NCBI GenBank assembly: GCA_017889585.1
Contig: JAGFZX010000004.1
Coordinates: 44,239-108,238 of the forward strand
DNA from: Bacillota bacterium
GTDB taxonomy: Bacteria > Bacillota > Negativicutes > DSM-13327
Length of the DNA: 64,000 nt
Direction of reading: 5' to 3'
The first letter of the stretch is position 1. Each line of letters starts with the position of its first letter. Shown piece after piece: positions 52,213-60,506 of the stretch. Position numbers and translations under genes: made by a program. The notes under the pieces are model-generated. The model was not told where the DNA came from, made no database searches, and saw nothing but the letters and a program-made list of their open reading frames with translations.

Positions 52213-52593
52213 TTATTTTAATGTTAAGTCAGCATGATGATGATCCCCATCACATTCATCTGTTCCTTCATAATTTTTAATATACTGTAATGAATTTTTT
52301 CCCATTAAATCGAGTGCGTTTTTGACAGAATGTCCAGCCCCTAAATTTCTTGTTACACATGCTTCTGCTAGTATATCAAATGCTGTCGGATTTAATTTTC
52401 CGGTAATAATGAGTTCACAATCATGTTTTACAACTTCATTAGCAAGCTTTTCTCCTGACGAATCACCTTCATTTTTAATAGCTATAACACTCAAGTCATT
52501 CATATTGACAATTAATAAATACTTACACGAGTCAAATTGTTCAGATACTTCACTGTTTAAACTTTGCCCATCAGCAGCTACAGCAATATTCAT
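52213..52593 (-). CDS. NifX/NifB-fold protein, second
   Basis: 126 residues from ATG 52593 (GGAGG upstream). MNIAVAADGQSLNSEVSEQF, then CKYLLIVNMND and LIITGKLNPTAFDILAEA: the dinitrogenase Fe-Mo cofactor biosynthesis fold. The C-terminus is His/Asp-rich (DECDGDHHHAD) and may bind metal. Beside it lie fragments of modD and an ABC permease, hinting at a former molybdate-related locus. Confidence 0.87.
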   Translation of the reverse strand: MNIAVAADGQSLNSEVSEQFDSCKYLLIVNMNDLSVIAIKNEGDSSGEKLANEVVKHDCELIITGKLNPTAFDILAEACVTRNLGAGHSVKNALDLMGKNSLQYIKNYEGTDECDGDHHHADLTLK

Positions 52594-52803
52594 TTTATCC
52601 TCCATATTTGTTTTCTTTTTTCCATAATAATTAAAGTTCACCTTGGTTATCCTCGCAAAACATTACCAATATATTTATACTATATCCGTATAATGACATA
52701 TTGAAAAGAAAAATTATAATTGAGCAAGGGATAGTTAAGAAGTTTACTACAATACCTTTCAAGTGTATATGATATAGATGAAAAGTATAAAGAGGTTCTT
52801 CTA

Positions 52804-52950
52804 TTGACAGAGTTTGAAAACCTGACTCAAAAAGAATTAAATGAAATAGGGGAACGCCTTTGCTGGGATCTCCTATACTGGAACTTTAGCTTCACAACGC
52901 CCTTTTATCCCGAAGTAATAGATAAAAATATCGCAAATATCAAGAAATGA
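52804..52950 (+). CDS. Possible small protein, 48 residues
   Basis: TTG 52804 with AGAGG 8 bases upstream opens a frame LTEFENLTQKELNEIGERLC and on to TPFYPEVIDKNIANIKK. The frame is open further upstream without another start. A strong terminator begins at its stop codon, which supports a transcribed unit. Family not recognised; it could be a remnant. Confidence 0.4.
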   Translation: MTEFENLTQKELNEIGERLCWDLLYWNFSFTTPFYPEVIDKNIANIKK

Positions 52951-52982
52951 CTACCTCCTACATGCTGGCGGTAGTCATTTTT
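52945..52982 (+). terminator. Terminator after the 48-residue frame
   Basis: AAATGACTACC / GGTAGTCATTT stem, 14-base loop, followed by TTTTAC. The remaining gap to 53280 is AT-rich with a small GTCGCC / GGCGAC hairpin near 53060. Confidence 0.75.
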
Positions 52983-53280
52983 ACTTTTCTGATTTCGTTT
53001 ATCAAGTAGTGTATTAAAGCTGAGTTTACTAATTTTTATTTTCTCTCACGTCGCCTGTTTTTCCTCGGCGACTTCTAGGCCGAGTATTTGCTATATAAAT
53101 CAAAACATAATAAATAATTTATCCGGCTTCCAAACATGTTTCCGTTTCTTATATCAGCAATCTGATTAACGCGCCAAAATGTAATTAATCATTAAAATGT
53201 CTAACTATAATCATCTTTATTGTAGTTAGAGCTCTATTGCCATACAAGAAACTATGTCTCCTTCAATCCAAAGCATAATA

Positions 53281-53302
53281 TTTCACACTTTTTTCACATT
53301 TT
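53281..53302 (+). promoter_or_regulatory. TTCACA direct repeats upstream of the response regulator
   Basis: TTCACA at 53282 and 53293, 11 bp apart, in TTTCACACTTTTTTCACATT. The same pair occurs before the DUF2680 gene (55607) and in altered form before the adaptor gene (56183). OmpR-family regulators bind direct repeats of this spacing, so this is a probable autoregulatory site. Confidence 0.6.
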
Positions 53303-53367
53303 GGTCATAAATTATTCATCTAAATTCGAGTATAATGAAAGTACTTAAACTGAAAGGGGGCGGTGTT

Positions 53368-54060
53368 ATGTCCAGCCAAACCATTCTTATCGTAGATGAC
53401 GAACCGCAAATACGTGAAATATTATCACTTTATTTTACTAAAGAAGGCTTTACTGTTGAGCAAGCGGCAAATGGCGTTGAGGCTATACGTAAAGTGGAGC
53501 AGACTAAGCCTCACTTGATACTTTTGGATATTATGATGCCTGTATTGGACGGCATTGAAGTCTGCCGCCAAATTCGAAAGTTCTCCATGCTCCCCATTAT
53601 TATGCTGACCGCCAAGGCTGAGGACGAAGACCGCATCATGGGCCTGGAATTGGGCGCGGACGACTATATTGCCAAGCCATTTAATCCACGTGAAGTAGTA
53701 GCTAGGGTCAATGCCGTGCTGCGGCGCGTGCCGGACGCCGACTTTTTCAAAAGCGATATACTACATTTTGCCGACCTAGAAATCAATATTAATGAATCTA
53801 CTCTTACCACCTTTGGCAAAGTAGTGCCACTCACTGCCAAAGAAATGGAGCTGCTATGGTGCCTGACTTCCCACCCAGGGCGGACTTTTTCGCGGGAACT
53901 TTTGCTGGAGAAAGTATGGGGCTATACCTACTGCGGCGAGACCCGTACGGTTGACAGCCATATTAAACGACTGCGCCAAAAATTAGGCGTGAAAGATACT
54001 ACACCCTGGAATATTCAGACTGTATGGGGCGTGGGTTACCGCTTTGAGACGCGGTCATGA
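53368..54060 (+). CDS. OmpR-family response regulator
   Basis: 230 residues from ATG 53368 (GGGGG upstream; the frame's earlier start at 53335 has none). Receiver: IVDDEPQIREIL, phospho-Asp in LILLDIMMPVLDG, Lys in YIAKPFNPREVVA. Winged-helix output domain ends YTYCGETRTVDSHIKRLRQK and TVWGVGYRFE. It overlaps the kinase start by ATGA. The DUF2680 gene and its own promoter share the repeat sites. Confidence 0.95.
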   Translation: MSSQTILIVDDEPQIREILSLYFTKEGFTVEQAANGVEAIRKVEQTKPHLILLDIMMPVLDGIEVCRQIRKFSMLPIIMLTAKAEDEDRIMGLELGADDYIAKPFNPREVVARVNAVLRRVPDADFFKSDILHFADLEININESTLTTFGKVVPLTAKEMELLWCLTSHPGRTFSRELLLEKVWGYTYCGETRTVDSHIKRLRQKLGVKDTTPWNIQTVWGVGYRFETRS

Positions 54061-55592
54061 GACACTCTCTGCAGCTTAAACTATTATTCAGCTTCATGCT
54101 GGTCATCACCATCCTGATAGGCAGTGTTCTCTTTGGGGTGTCTATCCTCGTCAAAGAACAGACCCTAGCGGCCAAACAGCAAGAACTTATTGCCAAAGGA
54201 ACAGATCTGGCTGGTACCCTACAAAGTTTCCACGCTGAAACCGGTGATTTTGCGGATCTAGATTTATTGTTAGCAAACGCAGCCAGCTATCTGGACTCGC
54301 GGATATGGGTACTAGATGCCTCCCGCCGCGTGGTCAACATGTCAGGCATGGGAATGGGTAAGGGTATGGGACGCGGCCCTGGCTGGCGCATGAATAGTGG
54401 ATCCAGCCCCGGCAACTTCGGACAAATGGGCGTGGGATTGCAGTCTCAAGGTGGTATGAATACAATTATCAATGAACTGGATTCTGTATTTATTGACGGC
54501 AAAACTTGGACAAAAACTTTTAATAACCCCTATTACGGTGAAAAAATGCTGGTCGTAGCCATTCCCATTACCCTGGCAAATGGCAAAATTGGCGGCGCAG
54601 TGTTGCTGCACGCGCCAGTAGCCGATATCGATGCCTTTATGCAGCACATCTACTATTATATCGGTGGAGCCGGCATACTTGCGATCCTCATTGCCCTACT
54701 TATCGTCAGCCGACTCACCCGGGATGTTGTACGCCCCTTAAAAGCCATGCAGCAGACAGCCGAAACTATGGCTCTGGGAGATTACAGCGCTCTGATCAAG
54801 GTGGAAACCAGTGATGAAGTGGGGCGTTTGGGCTTGGCGCTCAATTCCTTGGCACGAGACTTAGCCCAATATATTGCCCAACTGGAAAATGCGGAAAAAT
54901 TGCGTCGCGACTTTGTAGCCAACGTCTCCCATGAACTTCGCACGCCACTGACTATCATTCGTGGATATACCGAAGCCCTTTTAGACGGTACCGTTGACAG
55001 CCCTGACCAGACGCTAAAATACCATCGCCAGATGCGCGATGAATCAGAGCGGCTGGAACGATTAATTAAAGAATTGCTGGACCTTAGCCGGCTACAGTCT
55101 GGACGAACAGAACCTGCGCAAGATCCAATACCACTCACGGCGATAGCCAATAGTGTTGTCAATATGATGAACCAGCAGGCCCAGCAAAAGCAAATTACGT
55201 TAACGGCCAATACCAGCCAGCATGTTCCTGATATCCATGGTAACGGTGACCGGCTTACTCAACTTGTATTCATCTTGCTGGATAACGCCATAAAATATAC
55301 CCCTTCCGGCGGTACCGTGACCGTCAATATTTTGCAAGATATCAAGGTTGTAATCTTAAAAGTTACCGATACCGGAATTGGAATTCCCGCTGAAGACTTA
55401 CCCTACATTTGGGAGCGATTCTACAAAGTCGATAAATCCCACTGCCGGGCGGACGATGGCACTGGTCTGGGTCTGGCCATCGCCAAACAAATTATTGATC
55501 TGCACCAGGCAGAAGCCGTAATCACCAGTGAACTTAGGCTTGGCACAACGTTTACTATCCGTTTTCCCCTTGATACCAACAGAGATACCTAA
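54057..55592 (+). CDS. HAMP sensor histidine kinase with Met/Gly-rich sensor
   Basis: 511 residues. Two membrane segments (LLFSFMLVITILIGSVLFGV; GGAGILAILIALLIVSRLT) enclose a ~170-residue outside domain. That domain contains the Met/Gly-rich GMGMGKGMGRGPGWRM. Then HAMP, the phospho-His in NVSHELRTPLTIIRGY, and ATPase boxes NAIKYTPSGG, DTGIGIP and GTGLGLAIAKQI. The Met-rich patch resembles copper-binding stretches and matches the composition of the DUF2680 protein downstream; copper or another soft metal may be the signal (inference). Confidence 0.93.
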   Translation: MRHSLQLKLLFSFMLVITILIGSVLFGVSILVKEQTLAAKQQELIAKGTDLAGTLQSFHAETGDFADLDLLLANAASYLDSRIWVLDASRRVVNMSGMGMGKGMGRGPGWRMNSGSSPGNFGQMGVGLQSQGGMNTIINELDSVFIDGKTWTKTFNNPYYGEKMLVVAIPITLANGKIGGAVLLHAPVADIDAFMQHIYYYIGGAGILAILIALLIVSRLTRDVVRPLKAMQQTAETMALGDYSALIKVETSDEVGRLGLALNSLARDLAQYIAQLENAEKLRRDFVANVSHELRTPLTIIRGYTEALLDGTVDSPDQTLKYHRQMRDESERLERLIKELLDLSRLQSGRTEPAQDPIPLTAIANSVVNMMNQQAQQKQITLTANTSQHVPDIHGNGDRLTQLVFILLDNAIKYTPSGGTVTVNILQDIKVVILKVTDTGIGIPAEDLPYIWERFYKVDKSHCRADDGTGLGLAIAKQIIDLHQAEAVITSELRLGTTFTIRFPLDTNRDT

Positions 55593-55606
55593 AAATTAAA
55601 ATTAGA

Positions 55607-55632
55607 TTTCACACTTTTTTCACACTTTCTCC
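55607..55632 (+). promoter_or_regulatory. TTCACA direct repeats upstream of the DUF2680 gene
   Basis: TTTCACACTTTTTTCACACT, with TTCACA at 55608 and 55619, 11 bp apart, followed by CTCCATACTTTTGCC. Near-identical to the site before the response regulator. Confidence 0.6.
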
Positions 55633-55714
55633 ATACTTTTGCCATAACTTTCGTTTAAACTAAAAGTAGTTGGGAATCCCAATCATACTTTCATAAATAT
55701 GAGGAGGTAAAATC

Positions 55715-56128
55715 ATGAAAAAAACTATTTTGGTTACCGTAGTCAGTCTTTTAGTACTGGCCTTTGCCGTAGCTATGGTAAGTGCGGCTGCCCCTACCAC
55801 TAATTTCCCGCCTTTCGCCCAGAACCAAGCCAATTTGACGGATGCGCAAAAGCAGGAACTTGCGCCCATGCTTAACCAAATGACCGACCTGCGTAAGCAA
55901 ATGTTTGAGGTGCAAAAGCAAATCATCCAGAAGCAAGTATCCTTCGGCAATCTAACCCAAGAACAGGCTGACCAACGCATCGCCTGGATGCAGCAGCGGA
56001 TTGACCAAGGCTTTTCCGGCCCCGGCATGATGGGCAGAGGACCTGGTATGATGCATGGCGGTCCTGGTATGATGGGCAGAGGACCTGGTTCAGGCCCGAT
56101 GTGTCAACAGCAACCAGCAAATAAATAG
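55715..56128 (+). CDS. Secreted DUF2680-like protein with Met/Gly/His-rich tail
   Basis: 137 residues; GGAGGT before the ATG. Signal peptide (LVTVVSLLVLAFAVAMVSAA), then the DUF2680-type helical region: LTDAQKQELAPMLNQMTDLR and LTQEQADQRIAWMQQRID. The tail repeats a GPGMM(G/H) unit (PGMMGRGPGMMHGGPGMM). It lies under the same repeats as the two-component system. Could be a periplasmic metal-binding or chaperone-like (Spy-like) protein. Function unproven. Confidence 0.82.
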   Translation: MKKTILVTVVSLLVLAFAVAMVSAAAPTTNFPPFAQNQANLTDAQKQELAPMLNQMTDLRKQMFEVQKQIIQKQVSFGNLTQEQADQRIAWMQQRIDQGFSGPGMMGRGPGMMHGGPGMMGRGPGSGPMCQQQPANK

Positions 56129-56139
56129 CATCATCAAGA

Positions 56140-56166
56140 AAAGAACCTTGCTAGGTTCTTTTTTTT
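56140..56166 (+). terminator. Terminator after the DUF2680 gene
   Basis: AAGAACC / GGTTCTT stem with 6-base loop followed by eight Ts. Confidence 0.9.
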
Positions 56167-56182
56167 GCCTATACCAGGAAAT

Positions 56183-56208
56183 ATTTCACAATTACAACAC
56201 ACTTTCGC
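56183..56208 (+). promoter_or_regulatory. Diverged TTCACA repeats upstream of the adaptor pseudogene
   Basis: TTTCACAATTACAACACACTTTCGCC: TTCACA at 56184 and AACACA at 56195, keeping the 11-bp spacing. The adaptor was probably part of the same regulon. Confidence 0.45.
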
Positions 56209-56305
56209 CTAACTTTCCCATTATACTTTTTATTAAAAAGTCTGAGGGGTGGAGGATTACGATAATGGATTTACTCCCGACAATTATTAGATGAGGTGAT
56301 GTGAA

Positions 56306-57012
56306 TTGAAAACATGGTTAACAAAATGGAAACGGCCTATTATTATGACCTGCATACTAGCAGTGGTTGGAGGAATCGTCTGGTTTTTTCCCAGCAAAGT
56401 CCTCTTGGGTCCAACGAAAGTGACAATAGCTAAGGCCCATAAAGAAAATATAAAACCCAGTGTTTTCGGCATTGGCACAGTAGAAGCAAAGCTATAATAC
56501 GCTATCGCCCCACGCAGGCCGATCGGGTGTTGACCGTACGTGTCGACCAGGGCAATAAAGTACAAGCCGGTCAAATTCTGGGTGAAATTGACCCGGTGGA
56601 TATTGACCATCGTCTGCAAAGTGCTTCATCTGCCATATCAAAAGCACAAAGCGCCATGGCAGTTACTGAAGCCCAGGTGCGGGATGTATACAGCCGCAAT
56701 ACTTTAGCGCAGACCAACGCCAAGCGGTACAGTGATTTACTGGCCTCCCAGGCTGCGCTGGACGTCGCGCGGGCATCACTGGCGGCCGCCCAAGAAGAAG
56801 TATCCGGGGCCGCATCGGACCGCAATGCCATTACGAGACAACAAGCCAATTTACAACTCATCAGCCCCATCAATGGAATTATCGTGTCCCGTGACGCCGA
56901 ACTAGGTACTACAGTGGTCGCTGGCCAATCGGTATTTCACCTGATTGACCCACAGACCCTCTGGGTGCAAACCCGGATTGACCAGACCTGCTTTTACGGC
57001 ATCGCTGTCGGT
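56306..57012 (+). pseudogene. Broken periplasmic adaptor (HlyD/RND membrane-fusion) gene
   Basis: TTG 56306 with GAGGTG upstream begins MKTWLTKWKRPIIMTCILAV and GPTKVTIAKAHKENIKPSVF. A TAA at ~56496 and a frameshift break the frame. It resumes as LTVRVDQGNKVQAGQILGEI, a coiled-coil hairpin with Ala-rich heptads, then INGIIVSRDAELGTTVVAGQ and LWVQTRIDQ. After GIAVGQ it is cut off and joins the 3' side of rmuC. The beta-barrel and C-terminal domains, and any pump gene, are lost. Confidence 0.85.
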
Positions 57013-57070
57013 CAATTAATGCTATACGTCATTGCTGTCTCTATACTTACCCGCAACTTGTCGATCATCA

Positions 57071-58387
57071 TCATTCCCCCCCCCCAAGCCCAAGTATCTC
57101 TTCGGCATCGGCAATTTCCAATTCTTCTACCTTGCCAAGTTTTCTATTGATCATTTCAGACCTATCCTTAACTTTTTCCATACTTACCTGGGCCTCATTT
57201 ATCTTCTTTAAAGACTTGTCTAGTAATTCGGTAAATGTTCCATACTGTGACTTAATTGCCCTAAGTAATTTCCATACCTCACTAGATTTTTTTTCAATAG
57301 CTAGTGTAGCAAATCCCATCCTTAGACTATTAAGTAAGGCAGCCAATGTAGTCGGGCCCGCGATCATAACCCGGTAATTATTTTGGCAAAACTCTGCTAA
57401 ACCAGGCCTTCGAAGAACCTCGGCATAGAGACCTTCAGTAGGTAAAAACATAATCGCAAAATCCGTAGTGCTAGGCGGAGTAACATACTTATCTCGAATT
57501 GTTCGAGCATCTGCTTTAACCCTATTCTCCAATGCTTTAGTTGCTTCTTCAACCCCAGCTGGGTCTACTCTATCTGCTGCATCTTGTATTTTTAAGTAAT
57601 CCTCTTGACTAAATTTTGCATCTATGGGAAGCCATACACAATTACCCTCATCTTTCCCTGGCAGTTTTATTGCAAACTCAACCCGTGCATCAGAGTTTTT
57701 CTTGGTAGCTACGTTCTTAGCATATTGATCAGGAGTCATAATCTGCTCCAAAATACTGCCTAACTGTACTTCTCCCCAAGTTCCACGGTTTTTTACGTTA
57801 GTTAATACCCTATTTAGATCACTGACTCCACCAGCCAAAGACTGTACTTCCCCTAGGCTTTTATATAAGAGTTGAAGTTGATCCCCTACTTGTTTGAATG
57901 AATTGTCTAGACGAGTTGCTAGTGTAGCATTGAGTTTTTCATCTACTGTTTGACGCATTTGGTCTAATTTTTTCTCGTTAGACGCCTGAATTTCTTTCAT
58001 ATTAGTTTCAAGGGTAAATCGAATCTTTTCCTGTTGCTCTAAATTTGACTTCATAAGATCAGACATTCCAGTAGTTACGTTAGATAGCTGCCTAGCTTGA
58101 ACCTCAGCTAACGTTGAAAGTTGCGTTGCAAGCATGGAACTCACTCGCTGAAAACCGCTACCTACTTCTTCTCGCAAATTCTTATTATGTGCATCCATTT
58201 CTTGGCGAGTTATGGACTTCTCTTCGTTGGTTGTCCTCACATATGAATCAAGTTGTATCCCCAACTGATTAACCTTATTGAATAGTTCATTATTTAAAGA
58301 ATTATTCCGTAAACCTAATAGTAAGACGATAATCACTAAGCCTATAACCAAAATACTAACCAGAATTGCAATTAACATAATATCCAT
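57071..58387 (-). CDS. rmuC: RmuC family DNA recombination protein
   Basis: 438 residues; AAGGAG before the ATG. An N-terminal membrane anchor (LIAILVSILVIGLVIIVLLL) is followed by a long coiled coil (about residues 30-180) and the RmuC nuclease-like domain: NVKNRGTWGEVQLGSILEQI, FAIKLPGKDE, WLPIDAKFSQEDY and DFAIMFLPTEGLYAEVLRRP. Implicated in limiting DNA inversions in E. coli. The stop region abuts the truncated adaptor gene. A fragment of a second rmuC lies upstream. Confidence 0.94.
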   Translation of the reverse strand: MDIMLIAILVSILVIGLVIIVLLLGLRNNSLNNELFNKVNQLGIQLDSYVRTTNEEKSITRQEMDAHNKNLREEVGSGFQRVSSMLATQLSTLAEVQARQLSNVTTGMSDLMKSNLEQQEKIRFTLETNMKEIQASNEKKLDQMRQTVDEKLNATLATRLDNSFKQVGDQLQLLYKSLGEVQSLAGGVSDLNRVLTNVKNRGTWGEVQLGSILEQIMTPDQYAKNVATKKNSDARVEFAIKLPGKDEGNCVWLPIDAKFSQEDYLKIQDAADRVDPAGVEEATKALENRVKADARTIRDKYVTPPSTTDFAIMFLPTEGLYAEVLRRPGLAEFCQNNYRVMIAGPTTLAALLNSLRMGFATLAIEKKSSEVWKLLRAIKSQYGTFTELLDKSLKKINEAQVSMEKVKDRSEMINRKLGKVEELEIADAEEILGLGGGE

Positions 58388-58426
58388 TTAATTCTCCTTA
58401 CAACATACAATAGCTTATTTCACTGT

Positions 58427-58732
58427 CTAATTTGTACAATTATTAAATATATAAAAGTTTTCCTTTAATTTTCCCTCTACCCCTTCTCGCATTTTATCCA
58501 TACGCTGCTCATTCGCCGTAGTCAGGATTTGTAATTGCTTAACCAACATTTCATTTTGGGATACTTGAAGTTGAAAGGTACCTGCCATCTGCCTACCAAC
58601 AGAATCAGAAAATTCCTTGAGGGAGTTGCCAATTTCTTCACGCAGGGCTTTCGAATTAAGCCCAATTTCCCCGCGATCTCTAGCTAATTCCTCCTTGGGC
58701 CTCCGCTCTAGCCGATCCATATTGCTTCCCAA
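58427..58732 (-). pseudogene. 5' fragment of a second rmuC-like gene
   Basis: Minus-strand frame with EEIGLNSKALREEIGNSLKE, then LKEFSDSVGRQMAG and TTANEQRMDKMREGVEGKLK, the coiled-coil region of RmuC. It then ends in an unrelated NFYIFNNCTN. The catalytic domain is missing. It lies 39 bp upstream of the intact rmuC, on the same strand. Confidence 0.65.
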
Positions 58733-58747
58733 AAATCATAACAATAT

Positions 58748-58972
58748 CTACTTTTCCAACCCATACAAATCTTCTATTTTTTTACTCACTAATGCATGTG
58801 CGTCTTTGATAGCTTGATTATAAATAGCCGGACCTACCTGTTTAATCATAAAATCCATTAATAATTCTGCAGCTAGATTCCCAATTTCCTCATCCCGCTC
58901 ATCGAGAAAATACTTTTGAATTTGAGCAATAATTTGCTCTTTTAATTCTTTTTCTAATTTAAATTTTTTCAT
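58748..58972 (-). CDS. DUF2164 family protein
   Basis: 74 residues from ATG 58972 (AAGGTGATG upstream; a further ATG at 58990 lacks a site). FKLEKELKEQIIAQIQKYFL, then EIGNLAAELLMDFMIKQVGP and YNQAIKDAHALV are the full DUF2164 domain. Cytoplasmic, function unknown. Confidence 0.88.
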   Translation of the reverse strand: MKKFKLEKELKEQIIAQIQKYFLDERDEEIGNLAAELLMDFMIKQVGPAIYNQAIKDAHALVSKKIEDLYGLEK

Positions 58973-58984
58973 ATTAACATCACC

Positions 58985-59110
58985 TTTCATATCCGTAGCT
59001 ACGCAGAGGGTAAAATCCCGTTAACCTCAAAGGGAGTAATAATATATTTTTGCATACCCTTTTTGTCCTTTGCGCCCTTGCGGTTCAATCGGACGCGCAA
59101 GCGTCTTTCT
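58985..59110. repeat. Degenerate copy of an intergenic repeat
   Basis: Contains CCTTTTTGTCCTTTGCGCCCTTGCGGTT (split 59059-59087), related to TTTGTGGCCTTTGCGGTT at 62645-62662 and to the block at 63690-63826. The left part (CGCAGAGGGTAAAATCCCGTTAACC) holds partial complements. Confidence 0.45.
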
Positions 59111-59242
59111 AGCAAACTCTGCATTACTCGCAAAACATTTACTTACCATAATAGACAAAGAAGTATCTATTTGTCAATTCTGCATGTAGCCTACATAACT
59201 AGGGAATACTATGACATCATTACATTAAAAAGAGGTATTACA

Positions 59243-60115
59243 ATGAATCAACAACTTCTGACCCAGGGACTAGGTTTCCCGCCCCAACATCAAAACCAGC
59301 AGCCTGGAATTGAGTCCCAAATGAATCCTCGCCCTATTTCCATTGATGACCACTACCTAGCCAGTGGTAAGCTGAAAAACAAGGTAGCGCTCATTACTGG
59401 TGGCGACAGCGGTATTGGTCGGGCCGTAGCATTGGCCTTTGCCCGCGAGGGAGCAAATGTAGCTATCTCCTATTTTAATGAACACGATGATGCCTCGATC
59501 ACCAAACGAGGTGTAGAACAGGCAGCTAAAAACTGTTTAACCATTGCTGGCGACGTGGGCAATGAAGAGTTTTGCCAACAAGCAGTAGCACAAACAATCA
59601 AAGAGTTTGGGCAGTTAGATATTCTCGTAAATAACGCTGCTGAACAGCATGTTCAGACCAGTATTCAGAACATTTCCGCCTCACAACTAGAAAAAACCTT
59701 TCGTACCAACATATTTTCCTACTTTTATTGCACTAAAGCCGCTGTACCCCATTTAAAAAATGGCAGCACTATTATTAATACAGCCTCTGTTACTGCCTAC
59801 GCTGGTAATGAACAATTAATTGATTATGCTGCAACCAAAGGTGCTGTTGTGTCATTTACTCGTTCCCTGTCTCTTTCTCTGATTAAGCAAGGTATCCGTG
59901 TCAACGGCGTAGCTCCAGGGCCAATCTGGACACCCCTTATCGTAGCTTCTTTTAATGATCAGCATGTGGCTGAGTTCGGCCAGAATACTCCCATGCAGCG
60001 AGCAGGCCAACCAGCTGAAGTAGCTCCCTGCTATGTATTTTTAGCCTCAAGTGATTCAATCTATATGTCAGGGCAAATACTGCATGTCAATGGCGGTATT
60101 ATTGTAAACGGCTGA
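59243..60115 (+). CDS. Short-chain dehydrogenase/reductase
   Basis: 290 residues from ATG 59243 (AGAGG upstream; 60 upstream codons lack a site). After a 45-residue Gln/Pro-rich N-terminal extension comes the Rossmann fold with TGGDSGIGRAVALAFAREG, NNAAEQH, the catalytic Tyr-x3-Lys in YAATKGAVVSF, and GPIWTPLI. The extension is typical of the GSP39/YhdF-like group, which use NAD(P) on sugars or alcohols. Substrate unknown. Confidence 0.92.
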   Translation: MNQQLLTQGLGFPPQHQNQQPGIESQMNPRPISIDDHYLASGKLKNKVALITGGDSGIGRAVALAFAREGANVAISYFNEHDDASITKRGVEQAAKNCLTIAGDVGNEEFCQQAVAQTIKEFGQLDILVNNAAEQHVQTSIQNISASQLEKTFRTNIFSYFYCTKAAVPHLKNGSTIINTASVTAYAGNEQLIDYAATKGAVVSFTRSLSLSLIKQGIRVNGVAPGPIWTPLIVASFNDQHVAEFGQNTPMQRAGQPAEVAPCYVFLASSDSIYMSGQILHVNGGIIVNG

Positions 60116-60133
60116 TTACTCTATTATAGAAAT

Positions 60134-60176
60134 ATAGCCGAAAACCCATTGCTTTCAGCTGTGAGTTTTCGGCTAT
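60134..60176. terminator. Bidirectional terminator
   Basis: ATAGCCGAAAAC / GTTTTCGGCTAT perfect 12-bp stem with flanking T-rich sequence, between convergent genes. Confidence 0.85.
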
Positions 60177-60194
60177 TTGCTCTTTTTTTCATTA

Positions 60195-60353
60195 TCATCT
60201 TGGTGCAATAATAGCTAATAAAATAAATACGCTCCCAGCAGCAACTAAATATCTTTTCCAAGTTGTCTCTTTCCTCATTCTCGCTTTTAATCCCATATAC
60301 AATAATATAGGCACCGCCATCATTAATAAAAGACTCATAATATTGGACAGCAT
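60195..60353 (-). CDS. Small membrane protein, 52 residues
   Basis: ATG 60353 has GGAGGG directly upstream. Reads MLSNIMSLLLMMAVPILLYM, a basic loop GLKARMRKETTWKRY, then LVAAGSVFILLAIIAPR. Two membrane helices with a positively charged turn. A longer frame in the same interval (60124-60399) lacks a ribosome site and is rejected. Family not recognised. Confidence 0.75.
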   Translation of the reverse strand: MLSNIMSLLLMMAVPILLYMGLKARMRKETTWKRYLVAAGSVFILLAIIAPR

Positions 60354-60506
60354 GGTCCCTCCTTACTTCCAACGAGATTCCCCTTATGGCATATTTCACG
60401 ATTATTGCCCATTATTCCTGCATATTATAAAAAAAAAGACTTTTTAGCATATACATTTCACGTTATACTATTAAGATAGAAGATAATATGATTGGAGATA
60501 TAATAT

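Noticed and set aside
60124..60399. Minus-strand frame of 91 codons at 60124-60399
   Set aside because: No ribosome site, and its composition is unlike a protein. The 52-residue frame inside has GGAGGG and two clean membrane helices.
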